Shown here: in pieces, positions 26,656 through 34,997 of the stretch
Layout: the number at the start of each line of letters is the position of its first letter
Position numbering within the stretch: position 1 is the stretch's first letter
Origin: Streptococcus cristatus
GTDB taxonomy: Bacteria > Bacillota > Bacilli > Lactobacillales > Streptococcaceae
DNA length: 64,000 bases
Assembly (NCBI RefSeq): GCF_003943465.1
Contig: NZ_RJPR01000003.1
Location: 31,634 to 95,633 of the forward strand
Direction: 5' to 3'
The notes under the pieces: model-generated
Databases searched by the model: none
What the model was told of the DNA's origin: nothing
What the model saw: only the letters and a program-made list of their open reading frames with translations
Made by a program: the position numbers and the translations under genes

Positions 26656-28182
26656 ATGGGATTATTTGACCGTCTTTTTGGACGTAAAAAAGAGGAACTT
26701 GAAGAAAAGCCCCAGTTAGATGAACAGGCAGAGGAGAGTTATCAGACTACAGAGATTGAAGTTCCATCTGAGACAGACTTCCAGCCCCTTGCTGCTTCTA
26801 GTGAAGAAACAGCGGAAACTCCGGTAGTAGAATCTGTGCCAGAAGAGAATACAGAGCCTGCAGTTTCAGCAATTTCTGAGCAGGAATTGGCCCCAACTAG
26901 CCAGCAAGCTGACTTATCTCAACCAGTGCCTGAAGATCAGGAAAGTCCTGAGCAAGTTTTGGCTGAGGCAGAAGAGCAGTCTGAAACTTCAGCAAATCAA
27001 GCTTTGGAAAGTAGTAGCGAATCAGAAGCGGCGACCGAAAGCAGAGATTATTACCAAGAATTGCAGGAGCGTTTGGCTGCAGCGAGAGAGCAAATTAACC
27101 ACGAATCAGAGCAAGAAGTATCTAGTGAGCAGGAAGCAAGCACTTCCTCACAAGTAGACTCGACCGAGCATGAAGAAGAGGCGACGGAAGAGCTGGCTCA
27201 AGTAGAGAGTGGGACTCCCAGAGAAACAGCTGAAAGTTCTAATGAATACCAAGAAGAGAGTGTCCAAGACAAGTATGACCGCAGTCTCAAAAAGACGCGG
27301 ACTGGCTTTGGTGCTCGCCTCAATGCCTTCTTTGCTAATTTCCGCTCAGTAGACGAAGATTTCTTTGAAGACTTGGAAGAATTGCTGATTACCAGTGATG
27401 TCGGTGTGCAGGTAGCTTCCAATCTAACTGAGGACTTGCGCTATGAAGCTCGTCTGGAAAATGCTAAGAAACCAGAAGCCTTGCGCCAACTCATCATTGA
27501 AAAATTGGTCGATATCTATGAGAAAGACGGCCGTTTCAATGAAAAAATCAATCTGCAAAAAGACTTGACCGTCATGCTATTCGTCGGTGTAAATGGAGTA
27601 GGGAAGACGACCTCAATAGGCAAATTGGCCTATAAATACAAGCAAGAAGGTAAAAAAGTGATGCTGGTGGCAGCAGATACCTTTCGGGCTGGAGCCGTTG
27701 CCCAGTTGGCTGAGTGGGGGCGTCGAGTAGACGTGCCTGTCGTGACTGGTCCAGAAAAGAGCGATCCAGCCAGTGTCGTGTTTGACGGTTTAGAAAGAGC
27801 CAAGGCTGAAAATGTCGATATTCTCATGATTGACACGGCTGGTCGCCTGCAAAATAAAGACAATCTCATGGCAGAGCTGGAAAAAATCGGTCGTATTATC
27901 AAGCGGGTAGATCCAGCAGCGCCGCACGAAACCTTTCTAGCTTTGGATGCCTCTACGGGTCAAAATGCGCTGGTTCAGGCCAAGGAATTTTCAAAAATTA
28001 CGCCTGTGACAGGTATTGTCCTGACTAAGATTGACGGAACTGCGCGCGGTGGTGTTGTTCTTGCCATTCGTCAGGAATTGGATGTTCCAGTGAAACTGAT
28101 TGGTTTTGGCGAGAAAATTGACGATATCGGCGAGTTTAATTCTGAGAACTTTATGAGAGGCCTCTTAGAAGGTTTGGTGTAA
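26656..28182 (+). CDS. ftsY: Signal recognition particle receptor FtsY
   Basis: 508 residues. A long acidic, low-complexity A-domain (about 15-205, rich in Glu, Ser and Gln) is followed by the four-helix N domain and the SRP GTPase G domain: G1 GVNGVGKTTSIGKLA, DTAGRLQNK, and TKIDGTARGG. It docks ribosome-SRP complexes at the membrane. The acidic extension is longer than in B. subtilis but usual for streptococci. Last gene of the rnc-smc cluster. Confidence 0.97.
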   Translation: MGLFDRLFGRKKEELEEKPQLDEQAEESYQTTEIEVPSETDFQPLAASSEETAETPVVESVPEENTEPAVSAISEQELAPTSQQADLSQPVPEDQESPEQVLAEAEEQSETSANQALESSSESEAATESRDYYQELQERLAAAREQINHESEQEVSSEQEASTSSQVDSTEHEEEATEELAQVESGTPRETAESSNEYQEESVQDKYDRSLKKTRTGFGARLNAFFANFRSVDEDFFEDLEELLITSDVGVQVASNLTEDLRYEARLENAKKPEALRQLIIEKLVDIYEKDGRFNEKINLQKDLTVMLFVGVNGVGKTTSIGKLAYKYKQEGKKVMLVAADTFRAGAVAQLAEWGRRVDVPVVTGPEKSDPASVVFDGLERAKAENVDILMIDTAGRLQNKDNLMAELEKIGRIIKRVDPAAPHETFLALDASTGQNALVQAKEFSKITPVTGIVLTKIDGTARGGVVLAIRQELDVPVKLIGFGEKIDDIGEFNSENFMRGLLEGLV

Positions 28183-28258
28183 TAGTCTATCTGATGGTGA
28201 TTTGATAAAGCCTAAATTGAAATCAAACTCTTCTATCAAAAAGTAACTAAAATGGATG

Positions 28259-28287
28259 AAAAGGTTTGCTTGTTGCAAGCCTTTTTT
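28259..28287 (+). terminator. Terminator after ftsY
   Basis: AAAAGGTTTGC pairs with GCAAGCCTTTT (one G-T pair), followed by T. Confidence 0.88.
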
Positions 28288-28296
28288 CTTCTTTTT

Positions 28297-28305
28297 TGAT
28301 ATAAT
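28297..28305 (+). promoter_or_regulatory. Extended -10 promoter of upp
   Basis: TGATATAAT after a T-rich stretch next to the ftsY terminator. Confidence 0.8.
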
Positions 28306-28338
28306 AAGAAGAATAAAATGAAAGAAGGAAATCCAATC

Positions 28339-28968
28339 ATGGGAAAACTTGAAGTTATCGCTCATCCGCTCATTCAGCATAAATTGTCTATCTTGCGTCG
28401 TACAGATACCTCTACTAAAGCTTTTCGTGAATTAGTAGATGAAATCGCAATGCTGATGGGATACGAAGTTTTGCGCGATTTACCACTTGAAGATGTAGAA
28501 ATTGAAACACCAATTACGAAAACAGTTCAAAAGCAGATTGCAGGGAAAAAATTGGCTATTGTCCCAATCTTGCGGGCTGGTATCGGTATGGTGGATGGTC
28601 TCCTGAGCTTGGTTCCTGCTGCTAAAGTCGGCCACATCGGAATGTACCGTGATGAAGAAACCCTGAAGCCCGTTGAATATTTGGTGAAATTGCCAGAAGA
28701 CATTGATCAACGTCAAATCTTTGTTGTCGATCCAATGTTGGCTACAGGTGGTTCTGCTATCTTGGCTGTGGATTCTCTGAAGAAACGTGGCGCAAGCAAC
28801 ATCACCTTTGTCTGCTTAGTGTCTGCTCCCGAAGGTGTCAAAGCCTTGCAGGATGCTCATCCTGATGTTGATATTTTCACCGCTGCCCTTGATGATCATC
28901 TTAATGAACATGGCTACATCGTTCCAGGTCTCGGAGATGCTGGTGACCGCCTCTTTGGTACAAAATAA
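28339..28968 (+). CDS. upp: Uracil phosphoribosyltransferase
   Basis: 209 residues from the ATG at 28339 (AAGGAAA site); a 7-codon in-frame extension to 28318 lacks a ribosome site. The PRPP loop [11 protein letters not shown] and the uracil-binding C terminus [17 protein letters not shown] are intact. It converts uracil and PRPP to UMP in pyrimidine salvage. Monocistronic; no PyrR-type leader is seen. Confidence 0.97.
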   Translation: MGKLEVIAHPLIQHKLSILRRTDTSTKAFRELVDEIAMLMGYEVLRDLPLEDVEIETPITKTVQKQIAGKKLAIVPILRAGIGMVDGLLSLVPAAKVGHIGMYRDEETLKPVEYLVKLPEDIDQRQIFVVDPMLATGGSAILAVDSLKKRGASNITFVCLVSAPEGVKALQDAHPDVDIFTAALDDHLNEHGYIVPGLGDAGDRLFGTK

Positions 28969-29076
28969 TAGCTAGAAGTTACAAAAAGGAAAGTTCTGCC
29001 AAACCGGTGGATTTGTGCTTTCTAAACCAAAGATAATCTCAGCGCTGCTTTCTGTCATCCGACAGAAAAGCAAATA

Positions 29077-29093
29077 TTTGACCTTTTTTGACC
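29077..29093. promoter_or_regulatory. CtsR operator at clpP
   Basis: The heptad direct repeat TTTGACC-N3-TTTGACC is the exact reverse complement of the CtsR consensus (GGTCAAA-N3-GGTCAAA). It covers the -35 of the clpP promoter. Confidence 0.9.
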
Positions 29094-29106
29094 AAAAAGA
29101 TATAAT
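29078..29106 (+). promoter_or_regulatory. clpP promoter
   Basis: TTGACC (29078-29083), 17-base spacer, TATAAT (29101-29106). Confidence 0.88.
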
Positions 29107-29138
29107 AATGAATAGATCGAATGAAGGAGAAAATATTC

Positions 29139-29729
29139 ATGATTCCTGTAGTTATTGAACAAACCAGTCGTGGTGAGCGTTCTTATGACATTTACTCACG
29201 CCTTTTAAAAGACCGTATTATCATGCTGACAGGTCCTGTTGAGGACAATATGGCTAATTCTGTTATTGCGCAATTGCTTTTCCTAGATGCACAAGACAGC
29301 ACCAAGGACATCTATCTTTATGTTAATACTCCGGGTGGCTCTGTGTCAGCGGGATTGGCGATTGTGGATACCATGAACTTCATCAAGTCTGATGTGCAGA
29401 CAATTGTCATGGGAATGGCAGCCAGCATGGGAACCATCATTGCATCTAGCGGAGCTAAAGGCAAACGTTTCATGCTTCCAAATGCAGAGTATATGATCCA
29501 CCAGCCAATGGGTGGTACTGGTGGCGGTACTCAACAAACAGATATGGCTATTGCAGCAGAGCATTTGCTCAAGACTCGTAAGACCTTGGAACAAATTCTT
29601 GCTGATAATTCTGGTAAATCGGTTGAGCAAATTCACGCAGATGCTGAACGTGATTACTGGATGAGTGCCCAAGAAACTTTAGAATATGGTTTCATCGATG
29701 AAATCATGGCTAATAATAATCTTAGCTAG
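29139..29729 (+). CDS. clpP: ATP-dependent Clp protease proteolytic subunit
   Basis: 196 residues from the ATG at 29139; the GAAGGAG site lies inside the 6-codon in-frame extension, so the upstream ATG at 29121 is not the start. Catalytic Ser96 (GMAASMG) and His121 (YMIHQP) are visible. It forms the tetradecameric chamber that degrades proteins unfolded by ClpX, ClpC or ClpE. A CtsR box sits on its promoter, predicting heat and stress induction. Confidence 0.97.
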   Translation: MIPVVIEQTSRGERSYDIYSRLLKDRIIMLTGPVEDNMANSVIAQLLFLDAQDSTKDIYLYVNTPGGSVSAGLAIVDTMNFIKSDVQTIVMGMAASMGTIIASSGAKGKRFMLPNAEYMIHQPMGGTGGGTQQTDMAIAAEHLLKTRKTLEQILADNSGKSVEQIHADAERDYWMSAQETLEYGFIDEIMANNNLS

Positions 29730-29754
29730 TTTTCATTTATAACTACGAAAAAAT

Positions 29755-29777
29755 GCCCCATTTGCGGGCTTTTTTTG
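29755..29777 (+). terminator. Terminator after clpP
   Basis: GCCC/GGGC stem with 7-base loop, A-rich on the left and T-rich on the right. Confidence 0.8.
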
Positions 29778-29784
29778 ATATAAT
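29776..29784 (+). promoter_or_regulatory. Extended -10 promoter of ylbG
   Basis: TGATATAAT begins within the T-run of the clpP terminator. Confidence 0.75.
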
Positions 29785-29816
29785 CAATAGAGTACAAATG
29801 ACCAGAAAGGATTGTC

Positions 29817-30086
29817 ATGTTTAAAAAAGAGGAACGAATGGGCTTTATCATTCATCTATACTATAATCGAGATGCAAAGAAGCTGGCTCATGTTGGAGAT
29901 ATTATTTATCATTCTAAAAAACACCGTTATTTGCAGCTTTATGTGGCAAAAGATCAGGCAGATTCTCTGAAGGAGAGCCTGTCAAAAGAGTCCTATATCA
30001 AAAAAATCCAGACTTGCGAGATCCAAAATTTGGATACGGATTTTGTTGGAAGTTTATTTAGAAACCAAGAAAACGCTATTATTTAA
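29817..30086 (+). CDS. ylbG: YlbG family protein (DUF2129, UPF0298)
   Basis: 89 residues. The conserved N-terminal part ([20 protein letters not shown], then [16 protein letters not shown]) and short length are those of UPF0298. A small cytoplasmic protein of unknown function in Firmicutes. Preceded by AGAAAGGA. Single gene between clpP and the liv operon. Confidence 0.88.
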   Translation: MFKKEERMGFIIHLYYNRDAKKLAHVGDIIYHSKKHRYLQLYVAKDQADSLKESLSKESYIKKIQTCEIQNLDTDFVGSLFRNQENAII

Positions 30087-30104
30087 AAAAATGGCTTGTT
30101 TGGG

Positions 30105-30133
30105 TTGACAATTGTCAGATAATTCGGTATATT
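30105..30133 (+). promoter_or_regulatory. livJ promoter
   Basis: TTGACA (30105-30110), 17-base spacer, TATATT (30128-30133). Confidence 0.88.
30110..30124. promoter_or_regulatory. CodY-like box in the livJ promoter
   Basis: AATTGTCAGATAATT matches the CodY consensus AATTTTCWGAAAATT at 13 of 15 positions and fills the spacer between -35 and -10. The 12-base palindrome TGACAATTGTCA (30106-30117) overlaps it. Confidence 0.7.
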
Positions 30134-30185
30134 CTTACTATATCATTTGCAAACATAGCAAAAAACAAAATAGAGGAGATTATTC

Positions 30186-31346
30186 ATGAAGAAAAAATTT
30201 GCACTTTCGCTTGTAGCTTTTGCTAGTGCTGCGCTTCTAGCAGCCTGTGGGGAAGTTTCTACAAACAACTCATCTGCTACTGGAACAGAAATCGGTAAAA
30301 CACTTAAGTTCGGTTTCAACTTTGAAGAAACTGGAGCTGTAGCAGCTTACGGTACTGCAGAACAACACGGTGCTCAACTTGCTGTTGATGAAATCAACGC
30401 AGCTGGTGGTGTAGACGGCAAGAAAATCGAAGTAACTGATAAAGACAACAAATCAGAAACTGCAGAAGCCGCAACTATTACTACAAGCTTGGTAACTCAA
30501 GACAAAGTGAATACAATCATTGGTCCTGCAACTTCAGGTGCCGTAGCTGCCGCAATTGCAAATGCTGGTAAAGCAGGCGTTCCTTTGGTAACACCAAGTG
30601 CAACACAAGATGATTTGACAAATAAACAAGATTATTTGTATCGTGCAACCTTTACTGATGGTTACCAAGGTAAAATCATTTCTAAATATGTAACTGATAC
30701 TTTGAAAGCTAAAAAAGTTGTTCTCTACTATGATAATTCAAGTGATTATGCAAAAGGAATGGCAGAAGCTTTCAAGAAAGAATACAAGGGTGAAATCGTT
30801 GCGACAGAAACTTTCGCTTCTGGTGACTCAGACTTCCAAGCTGCTTTGACAAAAATCAAAGGTAAAGACTTTGATGCACTGATTGTGCCAGGTTATTACA
30901 CAGAAGCTGGTAAGTTGGTGAACCAAGCGCGTGGTTTGGGAATTAACCAAACAATCGTTGGACCTGATGGATTTAGCGATGCCAAGTTCGTTGAGCAAGC
31001 AACTCCAGCAGCAGCAACTAATGTTTATTATGTATCTGGTTTCTCAACTTCAGGTGACATGACAGATAAAGCGAAGAAATTCGTTGCAGCTTACAAAGCT
31101 AAATATAACGAAGAACCTTCAATGTTTGCAGCCCTTTCATATGACGCAGTTTATATGGCAGCAGAAGCATCTAAGGGTGCAAAAACATCTGTAGATATTA
31201 AATATAACCTTGCTAAGTTAAAAGACTTTGAAGGAGTTACTGGATCTATTACCATCGATAAAGATCACAATCCTGTGAAGACAGCCTTGATGATTGGTTT
31301 GAAAGATGGTAAAGTAGAAACTGTTGAAACAGTTAAACCTGAATAA
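30186..31346 (+). CDS. livJ: Branched-chain amino acid ABC transporter substrate-binding lipoprotein
   Basis: 386 residues. Signal peptide with lipobox LLAAC (Cys21), then a periplasmic-binding-protein fold of the LivJ type (KFGFNFEETGAVAAYGTAEQ, IIGPATSGAVAAAIANAG). It captures Leu, Ile or Val at the cell surface. First gene of livJHMGF; a 139-base gap with a weak hairpin separates it from livH, which may lower downstream expression relative to the binding protein. Confidence 0.95.
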   Translation: MKKKFALSLVAFASAALLAACGEVSTNNSSATGTEIGKTLKFGFNFEETGAVAAYGTAEQHGAQLAVDEINAAGGVDGKKIEVTDKDNKSETAEAATITTSLVTQDKVNTIIGPATSGAVAAAIANAGKAGVPLVTPSATQDDLTNKQDYLYRATFTDGYQGKIISKYVTDTLKAKKVVLYYDNSSDYAKGMAEAFKKEYKGEIVATETFASGDSDFQAALTKIKGKDFDALIVPGYYTEAGKLVNQARGLGINQTIVGPDGFSDAKFVEQATPAAATNVYYVSGFSTSGDMTDKAKKFVAAYKAKYNEEPSMFAALSYDAVYMAAEASKGAKTSVDIKYNLAKLKDFEGVTGSITIDKDHNPVKTALMIGLKDGKVETVETVKPE

Positions 31347-31355
31347 AGGGTCTGA

Positions 31356-31378
31356 GGCTGGGGACAAACCCAGTCTTT
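31356..31378 (+). terminator. Weak hairpin after livJ, possible attenuator
   Basis: CTGGG/CCCAG within a GAGGCTGGGGAC-like sequence, followed by TCTTT. The short stem and broken T-run suggest partial termination. Confidence 0.45.
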
Positions 31379-31485
31379 GACTTGTTTCTTACTTGCTTAT
31401 GATGTTTGAGTAGAGACGGCAAGACAAGGCTTCGTCTGAGATTGTTGTTTCTGCTCTTATTTTATATTAGAAAGAGTGGTGTGGA

Positions 31486-32367
31486 ATGCTCGAACAATTT
31501 CTTCAGCAATTGGCTAATGGATTGATTTTGGGGAGTGTTTATGCGCTTCTGGCCTTGGGTTATACCATGGTTTATGGAATTATCAAACTGATTAATTTCG
31601 CGCATGGAGACATTTATATGATTGGTGCTTTTATGGGATATTACCTGATTAACACCCTTCACCTAAACTTCTTTGTAGCCCTTATTTTATCTATGGTTGG
31701 AACAGCGATCCTTGGTGTAGTGATTGAGTTCTTAGCCTATCGTCCTTTGCGCAATTCAACGCGGATTGCAGCTTTAATCACAGCAATTGGGGTTTCTTTC
31801 CTCTTGGAGTACGGGATGGTCTTCTTTGTAGGTGCCAATACTCGTTCCTTCCCTCAAGTGATTAAAACAGTGCGTTATACGCTTGGGCCAATTTCGATTT
31901 CCAATATTCAACTGATGATTTTAGGAATTTCTATTTTACTCATGGTTGGTTTGCAGTTTATTGTGCAAAAGACGAAAATGGGTAAAGCCATGCGGGCTGT
32001 TTCCGTGGATAGCGATGCTGCCCAGCTGATGGGGATTAATGTCAATCGTACGATCAGTTTTACTTTTGCCTTGGGTTCAGCCTTGGCAGGAGCAGCAGGG
32101 GTACTGATTGCTCTTTACTACAACTCACTTGAGCCACTGATGGGAATGACACCAGGTATCAAGTCCTTCGTTGCGGCAGTTTTGGGAGGAATTGGTATCA
32201 TCCCAGGGGCAGCTTTGGGTGGTTTTGTAATCGGTCTCTTGGAAACTTTTGCAACAGCAGTTGAACTGTCAGATTTCCGTGATGCGATTGTGTATGCGAT
32301 CTTAATTATCATTCTATTGGTTCGCCCAGCTGGTATTCTAGGTAAAAATGTGAAAGAGAAGGTGTAA
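31486..32367 (+). CDS. livH: Branched-chain amino acid ABC permease LivH
   Basis: 293 residues, about eight TM segments, with the EAA-like loop region around GAAGVLIALYYNSLEPLMG and PGAALGGFVIGLLET. Forms the channel with LivM. Begins after the livJ-livH spacer with an AGAAAGAG-type site. Confidence 0.95.
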   Translation: MLEQFLQQLANGLILGSVYALLALGYTMVYGIIKLINFAHGDIYMIGAFMGYYLINTLHLNFFVALILSMVGTAILGVVIEFLAYRPLRNSTRIAALITAIGVSFLLEYGMVFFVGANTRSFPQVIKTVRYTLGPISISNIQLMILGISILLMVGLQFIVQKTKMGKAMRAVSVDSDAAQLMGINVNRTISFTFALGSALAGAAGVLIALYYNSLEPLMGMTPGIKSFVAAVLGGIGIIPGAALGGFVIGLLETFATAVELSDFRDAIVYAILIIILLVRPAGILGKNVKEKV

Positions 32368-32370
32368 TGT

Positions 32371-33324
32371 ATGAAAAATAATTTAAAAGTAAATGCGTTA
32401 TGGCTTGCTCTGATCCTCTTTGGCTATCTATTGATGACAGTGCTTGCTAACACAGGTATTCTCAATCCTTTCTATCTGCAAATCTTTGAGCAGATTGGGA
32501 TTAATATTATCTTGGCTGTTGGCCTCAATCTTATCGTTGGTTTTTCTGGGCAATTCTCGCTTGGGCATGCTGGCTTTATGGCCATTGGTGCCTATGCAGT
32601 AGCTATTATGGGCTCTAAATCTCCAAACTATGCTACTTTCTTTATTGCTATGTTGGTTGGCGCTATGATTGCAGGTGCAGTAGCTCTGCTTGTTGGTATC
32701 CCGACCCTGCGCTTAAAGGGAGACTATTTGGCAATTGCGACGCTGGGTGTTTCTGAAATTATCCGGATTCTGATTGTCAATGGAGGTGACTTGACTAATG
32801 GTGCGGCAGGTATCCTATCCATTCCTAACTTTACCTCTTGGCAGTTGGTTTATGTCTTTGTCGTAATTACAACTATTTTGACTCTTAACTTCCTCCGCAG
32901 TCCTATCGGACGTAGCACCTTGTCTGTTCGCGAGGACGAGATTGCGGCAGAGTCTGTCGGTGTCAATACAACAAAAATTAAAGTCATTGCTTTCGTTTTT
33001 GGGGCTATTACAGCTTCTATTGCAGGTTCTTTGCAGGCTGGATTTGTTGGCTCTGTTGTACCAAAAGACTATTCCTTTATCAATACAATCAATGTCTTGA
33101 TTATCGTTGTTTTTGGTGGTCTTGGATCAATGACTGGAGCAATCGTTGCGGCAGTAGTATTGGGTATTCTCAATATGCTTTTACAAGATATCTCAAGCGT
33201 TCGGATGATTGTTTATTCGCTTGCCCTAATCTTGGTGATGATTTTCCGTCCAGGCGGCTTGCTTGGTACTTGGGAATTTAGCTTGGCTAAGCTCTTTAAA
33301 AAGAATAAGGAGGTCAAAGAATAA
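32371..33324 (+). CDS. livM: Branched-chain amino acid ABC permease LivM
   Basis: 317 residues, polytopic. The LivM signature GLNLIVGFSGQFSLGHAGFM and GGLGSMTGAIVAAVVLG are visible. Starts 3 bases after livH; its stop overlaps the livG start by one base (TAATG). Confidence 0.95.
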   Translation: MKNNLKVNALWLALILFGYLLMTVLANTGILNPFYLQIFEQIGINIILAVGLNLIVGFSGQFSLGHAGFMAIGAYAVAIMGSKSPNYATFFIAMLVGAMIAGAVALLVGIPTLRLKGDYLAIATLGVSEIIRILIVNGGDLTNGAAGILSIPNFTSWQLVYVFVVITTILTLNFLRSPIGRSTLSVREDEIAAESVGVNTTKIKVIAFVFGAITASIAGSLQAGFVGSVVPKDYSFINTINVLIIVVFGGLGSMTGAIVAAVVLGILNMLLQDISSVRMIVYSLALILVMIFRPGGLLGTWEFSLAKLFKKNKEVKE

Positions 33325-34088
33325 TGGCACTTCTTGATGTGAAAAAATTAACCAAAAATTTTGGAGGACTAACAGCTGTTAGTGACGTGACTCTGGAATT
33401 GAACGAAGGGGAACTGGTCGGTCTTATCGGGCCTAACGGTGCTGGAAAAACAACTCTTTTCAACCTTTTGACAGGTGTTTATGAACCGAGTGAGGGAACG
33501 GTTACTTTGGATGGCCATTTGCTGAATGGCAAAACACCTTACAAAATTGCAACTCTGGGTCTCAGCCGGACTTTCCAAAATATCCGCCTTTTTAAAGATT
33601 TGACTGTGTTGGACAATGTATTGATTGCTTTCGGTAATCATCATAAACCTCATGTGTTGGCTTCTTTCTTCCGTCTTCCAGCATTTTATAAAAATGAAGA
33701 GGAATTGAAAGCAAAAGCTCTGGAATTGCTGGCTATTTTTGACTTGGATAAGGAAGCAGAAACCTTGGCTAAAAATTTGGCTTATGGTCAACAGCGTCGT
33801 CTGGAGATTGTCCGAGCGCTTGCCACAGAGCCAAAGATTCTCTTCTTGGATGAGCCAGCTGCTGGGATGAATCCACAGGAAACAGCTGAGCTGACTGCTC
33901 TGATCCGTCGGATTAAAAATGAATTTAACATTACCATCATGCTGATTGAGCATGATATGAGTCTGGTTATGGAAGTAACTGAGCGCATCTACGTACTAGA
34001 ATACGGTCGCTTGATTGCCCACGGCACACCAGATGAGATTAAGAATGACAAACGCGTTATTGAAGCTTATCTAGGAGGTGAAGCCTAA
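33324..34088 (+). CDS. livG: Branched-chain amino acid ABC ATPase LivG
   Basis: 254 residues. Walker A GPNGAGKTT, the LivG-type LAYGQQRRLEIVRALATEP in place of LSGGQ, and Walker B ILFLDEPAAGMNP followed by IEHDMSLVMEV. Energises uptake together with LivF. Strong AAGGAGG site within livM; overlaps livF by one base. Confidence 0.95.
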   Translation: MALLDVKKLTKNFGGLTAVSDVTLELNEGELVGLIGPNGAGKTTLFNLLTGVYEPSEGTVTLDGHLLNGKTPYKIATLGLSRTFQNIRLFKDLTVLDNVLIAFGNHHKPHVLASFFRLPAFYKNEEELKAKALELLAIFDLDKEAETLAKNLAYGQQRRLEIVRALATEPKILFLDEPAAGMNPQETAELTALIRRIKNEFNITIMLIEHDMSLVMEVTERIYVLEYGRLIAHGTPDEIKNDKRVIEAYLGGEA

Positions 34089-34798
34089 TGTCCATGCTCA
34101 AAGTTGAAAATCTATCTGTCCACTATGGCATGATTCAGGCTGTCCGTGATGTCAGCTTTGAAGTCAACGAAGGAGAGGTTGTTTCCCTTATCGGTGCCAA
34201 TGGTGCTGGTAAAACGACCATCCTCCGCACGATCTCTGGTTTGGTTCGCCCAAGTGCTGGGAAGATTGAATTTTTAGGTAATGAAATTCAAAAAGTGCCT
34301 GCTCAAAAGATTGTGGCTGCGGGGCTTTCACAGGTTCCAGAAGGGCGCCATATTTTCCCAGGTTTGACTGTCTTGGAAAACCTGGAAATGGGAGCTTTTC
34401 TTAAGAAAAATCGTGAAGAAAACCAAGCAAATCTCAAAAAGGTCTTCTCTCGTTTCCCACGCTTGGAAGAGCGTAAAAACCAAGATGCTGCAACTCTTTC
34501 AGGTGGTGAGCAGCAGATGTTGGCTATGGGTCGAGCGCTCATGTCTACTCCTAAGCTCTTGCTCTTGGATGAGCCATCAATGGGGCTGGCGCCGATTTTC
34601 ATTCAAGAAATCTTTGATATCATTCAAGATATCCAAAAGCAGGGGACAACTGTGCTTTTGATTGAGCAAAATGCCAATAAAGCATTGTCTATCGCAGACC
34701 GTGGTTATGTTCTTGAAACTGGAAAAATCGTTCTGTCCGGAACAGGCCAAGAACTTCTTACTTCTGACGAAGTCCGCAAAGCATATCTAGGTGGCTAA
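34088..34798 (+). CDS. livF: Branched-chain amino acid ABC ATPase LivF
   Basis: 236 residues. Walker A GANGAGKTT, signature LSGGEQQMLAMGRALMSTP, Walker B LLLLDEPSMGLAP, then IEQNANKALSIADRGYVLE, all typical of LivF. Last gene of the liv operon; its stop lies at the foot of the first of a series of hairpins. Confidence 0.95.
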   Translation: MSMLKVENLSVHYGMIQAVRDVSFEVNEGEVVSLIGANGAGKTTILRTISGLVRPSAGKIEFLGNEIQKVPAQKIVAAGLSQVPEGRHIFPGLTVLENLEMGAFLKKNREENQANLKKVFSRFPRLEERKNQDAATLSGGEQQMLAMGRALMSTPKLLLLDEPSMGLAPIFIQEIFDIIQDIQKQGTTVLLIEQNANKALSIADRGYVLETGKIVLSGTGQELLTSDEVRKAYLGG

Positions 34799-34819
34799 AA
34801 ATGTCTGGGAGACATTTTT
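34797..34819 (+). terminator. Terminator of liv operon (module 1, hairpin 1)
   Basis: Perfect 9-bp stem AAAATGTCT-GGG-AGACATTTT followed by T and beginning at the livF stop codon. Confidence 0.9.
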
Positions 34820-34882
34820 AGGTTGTTGATAGAAAGTTACGGTAGTAACTTAACATTTTGAAAAGGTCCAGTGAACCTTTTT
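34797..34882 (+). ncRNA. Three-hairpin RNA module, copy 1
   Basis: Hairpin 1 (34798-34819, GGG loop), hairpin 2 AAGTTAC-GGTA-GTAACTT (34834-34851), and hairpin 3 AAAAGGTCC-AGT-GAACCTTTT (34861-34882). The same order, loops and spacing recur in copy 2. No ORF is present. Whether it is a stable RNA or a string of terminators is not known. Confidence 0.5.
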
Positions 34883-34913
34883 AAGTTACAGATAAAGAAA
34901 ATAGAGTTTTCGT

Positions 34914-34997
34914 CAAGATCTGGGAGATTGTTTCAGGTTGCAGATGGGAACTCGCGGCAGCGAGTTTTCGCTTATTAAGGTCCAATGGACCTTTTTT
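34914..34997 (+). ncRNA. Three-hairpin RNA module, copy 2
   Basis: Hairpin 1 (34914-34932, ATCT-GGG-AGAT core), hairpin 2 AACTCGC-GGCA-GCGAGTT (34949-34966), and hairpin 3 AAGGTCC-AAT-GGACCTT (34977-34993) with a T-run. Hairpin 2 has a different stem sequence from copy 1 but the same length and a GGYA loop, a covariation pattern. Confidence 0.5.
34977..34997 (+). terminator. Strong terminator (module 2, hairpin 3)
   Basis: Perfect 7-bp stem with AAT loop and six T. Confidence 0.88.

Noticed and set aside
29047..29071. Hairpin GCTTTCTGTC/GACAGAAAAGC between upp and clpP considered as a upp terminator
   Set aside because: It has a bulged stem and no T-run; it could be regulatory, but a terminator call is not supported.
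30067..30080. cre-like AGAAAACGCTATTA at the end of ylbG
   Set aside because: It matches 12 of 14 positions but lacks the conserved C near the 3' end and lies in coding sequence upstream of the livJ promoter.
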